The notes: generated by a model not told the origin, from the letters alone. A stretch of DNA of 64,000 nt from an uncultured Bacteroidales bacterium (GCA_902793405.1 CADBDH010000010.1:108642-172641); one strand, 5' to 3'; shown: positions 18,623-28,580, counted from the first letter of the stretch. Translations and numbers: made by a program.

Positions 18623-20464
18623 ATGATTCTCAAAGAAGGACAACCCATCGGCAACAAATGGCATGTGGTCTACCTGATCAAGGAAAACCCCTATGCCGAG
18701 AGTTACCGTGTCGAGGACGAGAGCGGTAATCCCTACTTCCTGAAGATTTACCGCCTCAAGAACACCCCCGACAAACTCATCCACGACGGCGAGGTGACCG
18801 AGATTGCCGTATGCCGCCAGCTGAACCACAAGAACATCGTCAGCTACATCGACGATGGCGTGTACAACGACGAGGCAGGCGAGTGCCGCTATATGGTCGC
18901 CACCTACTTCAGCGGCGAATTGCTGAGCGAGATGCTGCAGCACAAAAAGAAAAAGAAACTCGACAAAGACAAAGCCGTCAAGATTTTCATCGAGATTCTG
19001 CAGGGACTGCAATACCTGCACGAGCAGCCCGGTGTGCTCTTGCACAACGACATCAACCCCACCAACGTCATGCTGAGCAAGAAGACCGGCGGCATTGCCG
19101 AGCTCATCGACATGGGGCACATTTCGTCGCGCTTCATGGGCAACGCCCCGTTCGACACGGCCGACCTCGACCCCCGCTATGCCAGCGGACAGTCCTTCTT
19201 GGGAAAATATGACGAGCGTAACGACATCTTCGGGGCTACGGGCGTGTTCTATACCATGCTCACCGGCAAGACGCCCTGGGGCGTGGAATTCACCCCCGAA
19301 ATGTCACGCAAAGAGAAAATCCGCCTCGTGCAGAAGGCTCGCAGCGAACAGGGCGAAATCAACGTAGACGAGATAGAAGACATCAAGCTTCAGGCCATCA
19401 TCATGGGTGGACTGGCGCTGGGCTATAACGACCGCTACGAGAGCGTCGATGAGGTACTTGCCGACCTCGTCGAGGGCGACGAGAGCGAGATGGCACAGGA
19501 AGTGCGTGAGCGTCTGGCTGCCCGCCAAAAAACCGAGGACGATGAGTTCGACGCCATCGACACGAGTCGCTCAAACAGCAGTTCCACGACCAGGCAGGCC
19601 ACCGAGACCAGTGCCGACGTCGAGATCAAGCGTGGCGGCGGCAACGGCTTTGCCGACATCGCCGGCATGGACGACCTCAAGGAGATGCTGCGCAAGCGCG
19701 TCATCCTCATCCTCAAGGACAAGGAACTCGCCGACAAATACAGGCTCACCCCGCCCAACGGCATGCTCCTGTACGGTCCCCCGGGATGCGGCAAGAGCTT
19801 CTTTGCCGAGAAGTTTGCCGAGGAGACGGGCTTCAACTTCATCCTGGTCAAGGCCAGCGACCTGGGCTCCATCTACATCCACGGCTCGCAGGGCAAAATC
19901 GCCGACCTGTTCAAGAAGGCCGAGGAAAACGCACCCACGGTGCTCTGCTTCGACGAGTTTGACGCCTTTGTGCCCAACCGTTCGGGCGACACGTCGGGTA
20001 ACCAGGCTGGCGAGGTCAACGAGTTCCTCACCCAGCTTAACAACTGCTCCAAGCGCGGCATCTTTGTCATCGCCACGAGCAACCGCCCCGACAAGGTCGA
20101 TCCCGCCGTGCTGCGCACGGGACGCATCGACAAGCAGGTGTATGTGCCCATGCCCGACTTGACGGCCCGACGCCTCATGTTCGAGCTCTATCTCAAGGAC
20201 CGTCCCTGTGAGGGCATCGACTGCGAGGCCCTGGCCAAGAAGGCCGACGGCTACGTCGCCAGCGACATCGCCTATGTCGTCAACGAGGCCGCTACCATTG
20301 CCGCCTTCAACCGCGAGAACATCACCCAGGACCTCTTGAACAAGACCATCGAGGGTATCAAACCCTCGGTCAACAAAGACCTGCTCAAGGAATACGAGGA
20401 AATGCGCGACAAGATGGAAGGCATCACCCGCAACAATGCCCTCCCCCGCGTCGGCTTCACCTGA
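18623..20464 (+). CDS. Protein kinase-like domain fused to an AAA+ ATPase
   Basis: 613 residues, cytoplasmic. Residues about 10-290 form a Hanks-type kinase fold: Lys 41 in YFLKIYR, catalytic-loop HNDINPTN (141-148; Asp 143 and Asn 148 kept, the usual Lys replaced by Asn), and DMG (163-165) in place of DFG. The Gly-rich loop is poor. A charged Ser/Thr linker (about 300-340) leads to a AAA+ domain of the FtsH/Cdc48 group: Walker A GPPGCGKS (385-392), Walker B VLCFDEFD (440-447), sensor-1 Asn near 487, arginines near 498 and 501. The kinase may be active or an ATP-binding pseudokinase. The next gene encodes a small acidic protein, separated only by a repeat array. The fusion suggests a kinase-controlled remodelling ATPase; its target is unknown. 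Confidence 0.85.
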   Translation: MILKEGQPIGNKWHVVYLIKENPYAESYRVEDESGNPYFLKIYRLKNTPDKLIHDGEVTEIAVCRQLNHKNIVSYIDDGVYNDEAGECRYMVATYFSGELLSEMLQHKKKKKLDKDKAVKIFIEILQGLQYLHEQPGVLLHNDINPTNVMLSKKTGGIAELIDMGHISSRFMGNAPFDTADLDPRYASGQSFLGKYDERNDIFGATGVFYTMLTGKTPWGVEFTPEMSRKEKIRLVQKARSEQGEINVDEIEDIKLQAIIMGGLALGYNDRYESVDEVLADLVEGDESEMAQEVRERLAARQKTEDDEFDAIDTSRSNSSSTTRQATETSADVEIKRGGGNGFADIAGMDDLKEMLRKRVILILKDKELADKYRLTPPNGMLLYGPPGCGKSFFAEKFAEETGFNFILVKASDLGSIYIHGSQGKIADLFKKAEENAPTVLCFDEFDAFVPNRSGDTSGNQAGEVNEFLTQLNNCSKRGIFVIATSNRPDKVDPAVLRTGRIDKQVYVPMPDLTARRLMFELYLKDRPCEGIDCEALAKKADGYVASDIAYVVNEAATIAAFNRENITQDLLNKTIEGIKPSVNKDLLKEYEEMRDKMEGITRNNALPRVGFT

Positions 20465-20474
20465 TCAACCAACA

Positions 20475-20516
20475 ACTAGAAACTAAGGACTAAGGACTAG
20501 AAACTAAAAACTAAAA
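20475..20516 (+). repeat. 7-bp tandem array (array 3)
   Basis: Six units of ACTARNN ending three bases before the next ATG. Units with TAG (ACTAGAA) and TAA (ACTAAGG, ACTAAAA) alternate, so a stop codon is kept in every unit. Confidence 0.88.
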
Positions 20517-20519
20517 TAC

Positions 20520-20936
20520 ATGGACTTAAACAAACTGATGATGGAATTCCTTGCCGAGGAAGGATTCCGCCCCCACGAGACGCCGTTTGGCATCGCCTTC
20601 AAGAGCGAAGGCTTGAATTTCCTCTACTTCAAGGACGAGGAAGACGAACAGTACTTCAGGCTGATGATGCCTGCCATCTTTGTAGTCACCGAGGACAATG
20701 AGGACACCGTTTTGAGCGTGATGAACGACGTGAACGGCACCATCAAGGTCGTCAAGCTCTACACCATGGACATGGATGACGAAGACGGGAAAACCGAGAA
20801 AAGCGTATGGGTCGCCTTTGAAATCCTGGCCGACACAACGCCCGAACTCAACGACATCGTACCGCGTGCCATCGCCCTGCTGCGCAGCGCACGCATCACC
20901 TTCCTCGCCAAGCTCGAGGAAGTCGCTGACCATTAA
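20520..20936 (+). CDS. Small acidic protein, YbjN/secretion-chaperone-like fold possible
   Basis: 138 residues, no signal peptide, no membrane segment and many Asp/Glu (for example KDEEDEQYF near 38-46 and DMDDEDGKTEK near 82-92). The pattern of an N-terminal helix, a beta meander and a long C-terminal helix (VPRAIALLRSARITFLAKLEE) resembles YbjN and type III secretion chaperone-like folds; this is a judgement by eye. It follows the kinase-AAA gene by 55 bases filled by a repeat array, so it may be a substrate, adaptor or regulator of that protein. The gene ends before a bidirectional terminator. Confidence 0.75.
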   Translation: MDLNKLMMEFLAEEGFRPHETPFGIAFKSEGLNFLYFKDEEDEQYFRLMMPAIFVVTEDNEDTVLSVMNDVNGTIKVVKLYTMDMDDEDGKTEKSVWVAFEILADTTPELNDIVPRAIALLRSARITFLAKLEEVADH

Positions 20937-20963
20937 TCCGCCAAGTCATTCCCAACGACAAAT

Positions 20964-20998
20964 AACGAGGGCGCGCCTGAAACTGGCGCGCCCTCGTT
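20964..20998. terminator. Bidirectional terminator hairpin
   Basis: AACGAGGGCGCGCC (20964-20977) pairs perfectly with GGCGCGCCCTCGTT (20985-20998) around TGAAACT. It lies between convergent genes. T-rich tails are short, so efficiency is uncertain. Confidence 0.8.
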
Positions 20999-21023
20999 GT
21001 TATAGGATTGTCAGCTCAATTCA

Positions 21024-24000
21024 TCAGTTGCCCAGCAGGTTGTCAATCAGGGCGGCCACATCGGCAATGTTGATGCGGCCGTCGCTGTTGATGTCTGCAC
21101 AGATGGGACATAGCTCAAGGCTGCTGTCAAGCAGGCCATCGATCAGGGCGGTCACATCGGCAATGTTGATGCTGCCGTCGTGGTTCACGTCGCCCACCTC
21201 ATAGCCGTGGCCCTGCTGCTCGAGCAGGGTAACGTTCTCGACGTTGCTGGCGGCCTTGGTGCCATCGATGTAGTTGGCCTCTACATAGTAAGTATAGGTA
21301 GCGCCAGGAGTCAGATTCTCGACTACATAGTACTGGTCGGTGATGCCGGTGATGATGCGGCTGTTTTCGTCGCCAGTCTCGTTAACGGCCTTCAACTGAG
21401 GCATGTTTCCGCCGTAAACCTGCACACTGTAGAGGTAGAAGCGCTTCTTGTTGGCGATACACGACAGGGTGACGTTCTGTCCCTCGGCAGCGGTCACGCC
21501 GTTGAGCACAACGGTGTAGTCGGCGGCCTCGGTAGTCAGTTCAACGGTATCGGCGATCTCACCACAGGAAACGATGACCGAGCTGCCGTCGTTCAGGTAG
21601 CTCATCGCATTGAACTTCACGGTCACGGTGCCGCCGCTGTTGGTCAGGTCAAGGGCAGGAGTGGTCAGGTAGCCCGTCTTGGTGCCGGCACCCAGCTTCA
21701 TGCCGCCGCCACCTGCCAGATATACGCCATAACCGGTCCAACCGGCATTGTCGCAATAGTCATCAAGTTCGCCGTTGTCACCCAGGTCGCGGCTGGCATC
21801 GCTGCCGGGTACGTCCTCGCTGTAGAAGGTCTCGTTGAGCAACAGACCTGCAGGCTGATTCTGCTTGATGTTGACATACAGCGTGTAGTCCTTCACATAC
21901 TGCTCGGGCGTGATGTCGAGCCAGTCGGCACGGAACGAGGTAGCGGTCACATACTCCTCGTCGGCGGGCTGCATCTCGGGAGCGAGCGTCTCCATCGTGG
22001 CGGTGCCGTTAAGGGTAACCGTCACATCCTCGGCGCCTTCGCTCGAGATGGTAATGGTGGCAGGATGTTCGCCCGTCGTGGTGGGAGCAAAGGTCACGGT
22101 AACCGTGGCGCCTTCTTCGGCATCGGCCTTGCTGATGGTGGCGGGCTCGATGGTGTAAACGCCGTTCTCGTCATTCAGGGTGACGGTCACGTCGCCTTCA
22201 AGGTTGGCGCCCAGGATATCAAAGGTTGCGGTAACGGTCTCGCCCACTCCAGCGGTCATCGTCAGCGTCTCGGGGTCAACGATGAGTTCGGGAACGATGA
22301 CGGTGGTCAGAGTCACCTGCTCGGTATTGGAGGCGGCATTGCTGCCGTCATTGTAATTGGCAACGACGTAGAACTGATAGGTTGCTCCGGCAGTCAGGCC
22401 CTCGACAGTATAGGTCTTGGCGGTAATGCCCGTGATGGTGCGGTTGCTGGCGTCACCGGTCTCGGTGGCGTTAAGTGCGCCCTTGGCACCATTATAGATG
22501 GTCACGTTGTGCACATACACGCGCTTGCCGGCGGCAGGGCACGACAGGGTTACCTGCTGGCCGGCGGCAGCAGTCACGCCGGTGAGCGTGACGGTATAGT
22601 CGGCGGCTGCGGCATCGAGTTCAACGGTCTGGCTCACGTCGCCACACGACACGATCAACGAACTGCCGTCACTGCCATAGTAATTGGCGTTGATGGCTAC
22701 CACGAGGGTGCCGTTGTTCGCAGCCAGTGCGGGAGTGGTGATATAGCCCACCTTGGAGCCGCTACCCAGCTTGAAACCGCCGGTTGCAGCCTCATAGGCC
22801 GCATAGCCCGTCCAGCCTGCATTGTCGCAGTAGTCATCCATCGTCTCGCCACGGTCATAGGTGCCGTCCTTGGTCACGTTCACGCCGGCGAAGGTCTCGG
22901 TCAACAGCACGTTGCCTGTTGCACCCACCTTGTTGACATACAGGGTGTAGTCCTTCACGTTCTGGGCGAGCGTCTCGTCGGTCCATGTGGCGGTAAACGA
23001 GGTAGTGCCCACGTTGGTGGCAGCAGCCATCACGGGGGCGACGGTCTGCATGGTGGCGGTACCGTTCAGGGCAACGGTAACGGCCTGTGCGCCCTCGCTT
23101 GTCACGGTAACGGTGGCTTGGTGCGTACCGGTAGCGGTGGGAGCATAGGTCACGGTAACAGTTGCACCTTCCTCGGCGTCGGCTTTGCTGATGGTCGTTG
23201 GATTGACGGTGTAAACGCCGTTGGCGTCATTGACGGTCACGGTGACATTACCCGTCAGGTCGGCACCCAACACGTCGAAGGTTGCCGTGGCGGTCTCGCC
23301 AATGTTGGCGGTCATCGTCAGCGCCTCGGGGTCAACGATAATCTCGGGCGTGGGAGTTGCCGTGCCCTCCAGGGTAACGGTCTGCACGTTAGACTGCTTC
23401 TTGGTGCCGTCGGTATAGTTGGCCTCGACATAGAACCTGTAGCTGCCGCCCTCGTTCAGATTGTTGACGGTATAATTCTTGGCAGTGATACCGGTGACGA
23501 TGCGACTGTTGGCATCACCCGTCTCGACGGCCTTGAACATCATGCTGGCGTTGCCCGAAACGATTTCGATGTTGTCGATGTAGAAACGTTTCTTCTTGGC
23601 GGTGCCGGCAAAGGTCACCGTCTGGCCTGCTGCAGCGTTCACGCCCGTGAGCACTACAGTATAGTCGGCTTCGCTGGCCGTGAGTGCCACGGTCTGGCTG
23701 GCCGAGCCACAGGTAACGACCACCGAGCTGTTGTCGCTGCCGTAATACTTGGCATTGAACTTCACGGTGATGGTGCCACCGCAGCTGCTCATGTCAAGGG
23801 CGGGAGTGGTGAGCGAGCCTGCATAACTGCCGCTGCCCACTTTCACCGTGCCGCCGACACCCTGATATACATAACTGCCCGTCCAACCGCTGTTATCGCA
23901 ATAGTTATCGAGCGAGTTGGCGATGTTGCTGCTGCCGTCGTTTTCAACGGTAACGCCGGCAAAGGTCTCGGCCAGCAAGGTCACAATGTTCGGGTCATAT

Positions 24001-25253
24001 TGGGTCACATAGAGCGTATAGTCGGTCACGTTCTCGCTCGGGGTCTCGTCGGTCCAGCTGGCACGGAACGAGGTGGTGCCCACGTTACCGGCTTGGGCCA
24101 TCACGGGATCATGTTTCTCCAGGGTGCTCTCGGGATAAACACCGATGATCATGTCCTGGTAGTAACTGAAGGTATAGCCACTGCCCTTGAAGGCATCCAG
24201 GGCATAGTAGTTGTCGTCATAGCCACTCCAACCGAAGTTCACGTGGTACTTGCTCGTGCTGGCATTGTAGCCGTCAACGACAAAGGCATGGCCGCCGGCA
24301 TAATAGTCGTTACCACCATACAGGATGGGGCGACCGGCCTCGAGCTCGGCCTGCATCATGGCGTTCCAGTTGGCAGCGCTGTGGTCGTCACGATACTTGA
24401 CGGTAGCATCCGAACTGTAGCCAAACTTGATCATGGCGGCACATTCGTCCTCGGTGTAGGCGCCGCTGCCGTCGGGCGAATACATCATCTGCACAGCCTG
24501 GCCGCAATAGCGCATCAGCCATGCCACGGCATTGGCCTGAGTGGTGTTGTAATTCACAGTGCTGTAGTCGTCAAGCATATTGTCCCAGTCCAGCGTGATG
24601 CCGGGCAGAGCGGGAACATTGAAACGGGGCGACTCGGCAGTCGTGTAGGCATCCAAGGCGGGCAACTCGGCGGGATACTTCCAGTAATACATCACCTGGG
24701 CCATCGCCGTTGCCACACAGCCGGTCATGCAATACTGGCCGTTATACTTCGGGCACTGGTTGTAATACGGGGCTTCCTGGTCCCATGTGCTCGACATCAG
24801 CATGGGCACGGTGGTTGCCGTGAGCATGGTCGACATGAATTGGGTTGTGGTCTCGACCTGAGCCTTGGGATTGGCAATCAGCCATTCCATCTGCTGCTTG
24901 TACTGGTTGAGCCACCAGGCAACGTTGCTGGGCAGGTTGTTCACGTCCATGCGGCCGCTGCCGTAGCCCAGGATTTCCTCGGCACGGTCGTCACCGCTCA
25001 CGATGACATAGCCGCCACCTTCGTAGTTGAACACATAGTAGTCGTTGGCCTTGGCATCGACGGCCGATTTCTCGGCATGCGTCAGTTTCAGGTTGGCGTT
25101 CGACGCCATCATCCTGGTGCCAGGCTGACTGTTCATGAACTGGATTGCACGGGCCTGAGCGGCGCGCGAGTCCACATTGGCTGCCGTCATGGTGGCCACG
25201 GTAAAGGCCATCATCACGAGCATCAATGACTTGAAGTAACTCAATGATCTCAT
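21024..25253 (-). CDS. Secreted C10-family cysteine protease with repeated modules and dockerin-like tail
   Basis: 1409 residues. Signal peptide (1-25), inhibitory pro-domain (about 26-130, ANDYYVFNYEGGGYVIVSGD), then a streptopain/interpain-type catalytic domain with nucleophile Cys 179 (TGCVATAMAQVMYYWKYP) and His 322 (GGHAFVVDGY). Next come three copies of a jelly-roll module (DNSGWTG...TTPALD), each followed by a fibronectin III-like segment, with two immunoglobulin-like modules (about IVDPEALTMTA...) between them. The last 65 residues hold two dockerin-like loops, DVNHDGSINIADVTALID and DINSDGRINIADVAALID. It degrades extracellular protein. It is monocistronic, with a promoter at 25351-25381 and a terminator at 20964-20998. 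Confidence 0.92.
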   Translation of the reverse strand: MRSLSYFKSLMLVMMAFTVATMTAANVDSRAAQARAIQFMNSQPGTRMMASNANLKLTHAEKSAVDAKANDYYVFNYEGGGYVIVSGDDRAEEILGYGSGRMDVNNLPSNVAWWLNQYKQQMEWLIANPKAQVETTTQFMSTMLTATTVPMLMSSTWDQEAPYYNQCPKYNGQYCMTGCVATAMAQVMYYWKYPAELPALDAYTTAESPRFNVPALPGITLDWDNMLDDYSTVNYNTTQANAVAWLMRYCGQAVQMMYSPDGSGAYTEDECAAMIKFGYSSDATVKYRDDHSAANWNAMMQAELEAGRPILYGGNDYYAGGHAFVVDGYNASTSKYHVNFGWSGYDDNYYALDAFKGSGYTFSYYQDMIIGVYPESTLEKHDPVMAQAGNVGTTSFRASWTDETPSENVTDYTLYVTQYDPNIVTLLAETFAGVTVENDGSSNIANSLDNYCDNSGWTGSYVYQGVGGTVKVGSGSYAGSLTTPALDMSSCGGTITVKFNAKYYGSDNSSVVVTCGSASQTVALTASEADYTVVLTGVNAAAGQTVTFAGTAKKKRFYIDNIEIVSGNASMMFKAVETGDANSRIVTGITAKNYTVNNLNEGGSYRFYVEANYTDGTKKQSNVQTVTLEGTATPTPEIIVDPEALTMTANIGETATATFDVLGADLTGNVTVTVNDANGVYTVNPTTISKADAEEGATVTVTYAPTATGTHQATVTVTSEGAQAVTVALNGTATMQTVAPVMAAATNVGTTSFTATWTDETLAQNVKDYTLYVNKVGATGNVLLTETFAGVNVTKDGTYDRGETMDDYCDNAGWTGYAAYEAATGGFKLGSGSKVGYITTPALAANNGTLVVAINANYYGSDGSSLIVSCGDVSQTVELDAAAADYTVTLTGVTAAAGQQVTLSCPAAGKRVYVHNVTIYNGAKGALNATETGDASNRTITGITAKTYTVEGLTAGATYQFYVVANYNDGSNAASNTEQVTLTTVIVPELIVDPETLTMTAGVGETVTATFDILGANLEGDVTVTLNDENGVYTIEPATISKADAEEGATVTVTFAPTTTGEHPATITISSEGAEDVTVTLNGTATMETLAPEMQPADEEYVTATSFRADWLDITPEQYVKDYTLYVNIKQNQPAGLLLNETFYSEDVPGSDASRDLGDNGELDDYCDNAGWTGYGVYLAGGGGMKLGAGTKTGYLTTPALDLTNSGGTVTVKFNAMSYLNDGSSVIVSCGEIADTVELTTEAADYTVVLNGVTAAEGQNVTLSCIANKKRFYLYSVQVYGGNMPQLKAVNETGDENSRIITGITDQYYVVENLTPGATYTYYVEANYIDGTKAASNVENVTLLEQQGHGYEVGDVNHDGSINIADVTALIDGLLDSSLELCPICADINSDGRINIADVAALIDNLLGN

Positions 25254-25350
25254 TGTGGTTAAGGGTGGGTTAATGTTGATAAATAATATTAAGAATCTAA
25301 CTAAATGGCCATTTCAATGATACATCACTGTATCAAAAAAAGAGGTGGCG

Positions 25351-25381
25351 CAAATATAGGAACAAATATCTGCACCACCAA
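25351..25381 (-). promoter_or_regulatory. Bacteroides-type promoter of the 1409-residue C10 protease
   Basis: On the minus strand TTGG (25378-25381), 19 bases, TATATTTG (25351-25358). The leader is about 95 bases. Confidence 0.65.
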
Positions 25382-25433
25382 CCGTTTTTGGCTAAAAGGG
25401 CCATTTTTTTCAGTCAACCCTCCATATCCAACG

Positions 25434-25496
25434 ACTAAAAACTTAAAACCTATTGTCCAAAACCTAACACCTAACACCTAAAGCCTAATACCCAAA
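25434..25496. repeat. 7-bp tandem array (array 4)
   Basis: Nine 7-base units: ACTAAAA, ACTTAAA, ACCTATT, GTCCAAA, ACCTAAC twice, ACCTAAA, GCCTAAT, ACCCAAA. It covers the last codons and stop of the 966-residue C10 protease and the region after it. In the direction of that gene most units contain TAG or TAA. This is the most degenerate array and lies far from the next start. Confidence 0.7.
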
Positions 25497-28385
25497 TATC
25501 ACCCCGATGATGGCATTGACGTCGGCAATGTTCACATCTCCGTCAAAGTTCGCGTCGCAGACCAGTTCATTTTTGCCTCTCAGCATGGAGTCTATCACTG
25601 CGTTGACATCACCAATATTCACCTCGCCGTCGCCGTTCACATCGCCATCGCACATGCTCACCCCTTCCAGATGCTCAAACTGGCTCCAGAACGGTGCTGA
25701 CTGATAGGCGGCTAATGCCCCCGCGGGAACACGCACTACGGCATTCTTGTAGATGGCGTTGGAGAAGCAGTCCTTGGTGACTATCACCGGTGGTGTTGTC
25801 GCCTTGCAGACGATCTCGTTAATCACCATACTGGCATTGAAGGCCTTGCTGTCCATCAACTCCAGGCCGCGCCCCAGCGTCACACGCTTGAGGCCCGTGC
25901 AGTTGCCCAAAGCCAGTTCGCCAATGGATTTCACGCCGTTGCCCAGCGTCACCTCGGCCAGATTAGTGCACTTATAGAAGGACTTCTCTCCCACGGTCTG
26001 CACATCCTTGCCAATGGTCGCGTTGGTCAGTCCCTCACAGGCATGAAACGCATAATCATTGATGGCGCTCACCCCCGCGGGTACGACCATTTGAGTCACT
26101 TCCTCGCCGTTCACATAGAGATGCCTTGCCACACTCAAGGGATTGGCGTTCACACCCCCGAATCGGATGCCCAGCCACGACGCCACACTGCCGGCATTGA
26201 CGCGTTTAAGGAAACGGCAACCCGCAAAAGCATCGCCGCCAATCGCAGTGACACTTTCAGGAAGGGTAATTTCCTGAAGGCGGATACAGGAATTGAACGC
26301 TTTGCCGGCAATGCTATCGAGGGCATCGCCAAAGTCAATGTTTCTCAATGCAGTACACTCGTAAAATGCGCCGTAACCGACAACAGTCTGATGAGAAGGG
26401 AGCTTGACAGTGGTCAATGCCGAGCATTGGTAGAATGGAAATTCCGCCATTTTCACGTTAGCACCCTGGAAATCGACACGCTCCAGCGCAGTGCACCCCA
26501 AGAATGAGGCATAGCCCAGGCTGTCGAGCGATGCCGGGAATGTCAACGATTTCAACGACGGGCAATCACTAAATGCATATTCGCCGATGCTGCTGACGCT
26601 GTTAAACGTGACCTCGGCAAGTAGCGGGCATTCCTCGAAGGCTTCATTATGGATGACCGGATTGCCATTGCCTATCGTCACCTTTTCCAAGTTTGGACAA
26701 TAAGCAAAGGCAAATCTACCTATCGATGCGACTCCGTCCCCGATCGTGACGTTCTTCAGTCCCTCGCAAAAGATAAAGGTGTTGCGCCCGATTGATTTGA
26801 CTTCATCGCCTATCACAAGATCGGTTACCTCCTGGCCATCGCAATACAGGTGCTTGGCATAAAACAATGGCGTCATATAAACTGGGAAGTCAATCGATGC
26901 CCAGGTGCCCACGTCTTCGACATTCACCCGCTGCAATGAGGTCATGCGGGCGAAGGTGCCAAATTCCGACGTAAACGCTTTACCAAAGGACACTTCACGC
27001 AACCGATTGGAGCCGACAAACACATCAGAGCCAAACCTCTCGATGGACAACATGCTGACCGACGTGAGCCCGTCGCACCACGAGAAGGCACCGTCGCCAA
27101 CAGCAGTGACGCGGTAGGTCACACCGTCATGCTCCACTTGCGACGGAATGACGACATCGCCATGATAAGAGTTGTATTTCTGGTCACGGCAGGTCACAGT
27201 GGCCTCGCTGCCATTTTTCTGGTAATAGATGCCGCCAACCTCAAAGTCATAGGCAGGCTGTGGTTCCGACCCGCCATCATCGGCCGGGTAAACCTTGTAA
27301 TTCATGCTGAGGTTATACCTGTATTCATAGCCGGGAGGGCCTAGCAGGTCCATTTCATAATAGCCTTCGTCATAGCCGTAATTGCCCCAGTTGACATGAT
27401 ACTTGCCGTCTTTGCAGCCATCCAGGATAAAGGCATGGCCGCCGTTACCCGTATAACCGCTGAAGGGGATGGGGTGACCGGCCAGCAACTCGCTGTCTAA
27501 CATGGCCTTCCACTCCGAAGCGCTAAAGTCATTACGAAACAACAGTTTTGCCTCGTGATTGTAGCCAAACTGTTTGAAGGCGATAAGTTGGTCGATCTCG
27601 TGGGCACCGCTGGCGGTGACTGTATAGTCCATCAAGGCAGCCTGGCCGCAATAGCGCATCAGCGTGGCCACTGCCGCCCCCTGCTCGTCGTTATACCCAT
27701 AAGAATAGGTGTCCAGCATGTTGTCCCAGTCCAGGATGACGGGAGGCAGGGCTTCGACAGGAATCTGGAGTGACTCTGTCACATAGCCGTCCACCGCAGG
27801 CAGTTCGGCAGGATACTTCCAGTAGTTCATCACCTGGGCCATGGCGGTGGCAATGCAACCCGTGACACAACGCCGCCCGTTGTACATGACGCACTGGTCA
27901 TTATAGGGAGTGCCCTGGCCCCACATGCTGGTGAGCATCGGCTCAACAACAGGCTCCTCGCCTTCGGTCTGTTGGGAACGTGGCACGACATGCGCCTCGG
28001 GATGCTCACGCAACCACTCGATTTGTGACTTGTACTCGTCGAGCAGCCAGCGCAGGTTCTCGGGTATTTCGCTCATATCCAGCCTGCCGGGGCCATAGCC
28101 CAGAATAGCCTCCACACGGTCATCGCCGGCGACAAGGATATAGCCGGCATCGCCTTCGGCATTGAACACATAGTAGTCGGCCAGACCGGCATCATGCGAC
28201 GAGGTTTCTACATGGGCAAGGCGCAAGGTCACATTGGGCGATTTGAACATGCCCTGGGAAGTCGAGGAGAGGAAACTTGTCGCATGCTCCAGGGCGGCAT
28301 CGGCATCGACAGGGGCTGCACTCACATTCAGGCCCAGCAAGACAAGGGCAGCCGGCAAAATCAGTTTAAGGTAAACATGCTTCAT
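25485..28385 (-). CDS. Secreted C10-family cysteine protease with BspA-type leucine-rich repeats and dockerin-like tail
   Basis: 966 residues. Signal peptide to about 24 (NVSAAPVDA), pro-domain, catalytic domain with Cys 177 (TGCIATAMAQVMNYWKYP) and His 317 (GGHAFILDG), then from about 390 to 890 a chain of BspA/LRR_5 repeats with the cadence SIGxxxFxxCxxLxxVxI (for example IGRFAFAYCPNLEKVTIGNG). Two dockerin-like loops close the protein: DVNGDGEVNIGDVNAVID and DANFDGDVNIADVNAIIG. LRR_5 regions bind host or microbial surface proteins, so this is probably a targeted protease. It has its own promoter at 28445-28475. The protease part is paralogous to both neighbours. Confidence 0.92.
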   Translation of the reverse strand: MKHVYLKLILPAALVLLGLNVSAAPVDADAALEHATSFLSSTSQGMFKSPNVTLRLAHVETSSHDAGLADYYVFNAEGDAGYILVAGDDRVEAILGYGPGRLDMSEIPENLRWLLDEYKSQIEWLREHPEAHVVPRSQQTEGEEPVVEPMLTSMWGQGTPYNDQCVMYNGRRCVTGCIATAMAQVMNYWKYPAELPAVDGYVTESLQIPVEALPPVILDWDNMLDTYSYGYNDEQGAAVATLMRYCGQAALMDYTVTASGAHEIDQLIAFKQFGYNHEAKLLFRNDFSASEWKAMLDSELLAGHPIPFSGYTGNGGHAFILDGCKDGKYHVNWGNYGYDEGYYEMDLLGPPGYEYRYNLSMNYKVYPADDGGSEPQPAYDFEVGGIYYQKNGSEATVTCRDQKYNSYHGDVVIPSQVEHDGVTYRVTAVGDGAFSWCDGLTSVSMLSIERFGSDVFVGSNRLREVSFGKAFTSEFGTFARMTSLQRVNVEDVGTWASIDFPVYMTPLFYAKHLYCDGQEVTDLVIGDEVKSIGRNTFIFCEGLKNVTIGDGVASIGRFAFAYCPNLEKVTIGNGNPVIHNEAFEECPLLAEVTFNSVSSIGEYAFSDCPSLKSLTFPASLDSLGYASFLGCTALERVDFQGANVKMAEFPFYQCSALTTVKLPSHQTVVGYGAFYECTALRNIDFGDALDSIAGKAFNSCIRLQEITLPESVTAIGGDAFAGCRFLKRVNAGSVASWLGIRFGGVNANPLSVARHLYVNGEEVTQMVVPAGVSAINDYAFHACEGLTNATIGKDVQTVGEKSFYKCTNLAEVTLGNGVKSIGELALGNCTGLKRVTLGRGLELMDSKAFNASMVINEIVCKATTPPVIVTKDCFSNAIYKNAVVRVPAGALAAYQSAPFWSQFEHLEGVSMCDGDVNGDGEVNIGDVNAVIDSMLRGKNELVCDANFDGDVNIADVNAIIGVIFGY

Positions 28386-28444
28386 AACACAAGATATTTT
28401 TAATGATACTTTATAATCTTCTTCCTAACAATAAGGGTTTGTTG

Positions 28445-28475
28445 CAAAAGTAAAGTCCCACCTGTTTCGGTGCAA
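28445..28475 (-). promoter_or_regulatory. Bacteroides-type promoter of the 966-residue C10 protease
   Basis: On the minus strand TTG (28473-28475), 20 bases, TACTTTTG (28445-28452), with a leader of about 55 bases. Confidence 0.65.
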
Positions 28476-28484
28476 CACTTATTC

Positions 28485-28523
28485 AAAAAAAATGCGCGGA
28501 ATGTTGAAATTCCGCGCATTTTT
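28485..28523 (-). terminator. Intrinsic terminator of the lipoprotein-M6-C10 operon
   Basis: AATGCGCGGAAT (28491-28502) pairs with ATTCCGCGCATT (28509-28520); in the minus direction a run of Ts follows, and Ts also follow on the plus strand. Confidence 0.88.
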
Positions 28524-28580
28524 GTCTAATTATTTGACACTTTTCAATCTCACATCGGCAAGTGCCAACCTGCATGTCGT

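Noticed and set aside
21180-25229. A 1349-codon open frame on the plus strand opposite the C10 protease
   Set aside because: It mirrors the protease gene exactly, has His/Val/Gly-rich nonsense composition and no start context. GC-rich third positions on the coding strand keep the opposite strand open. The same holds for the long antisense frames at 28743-31157, 10803-12308 and 13008-14588.
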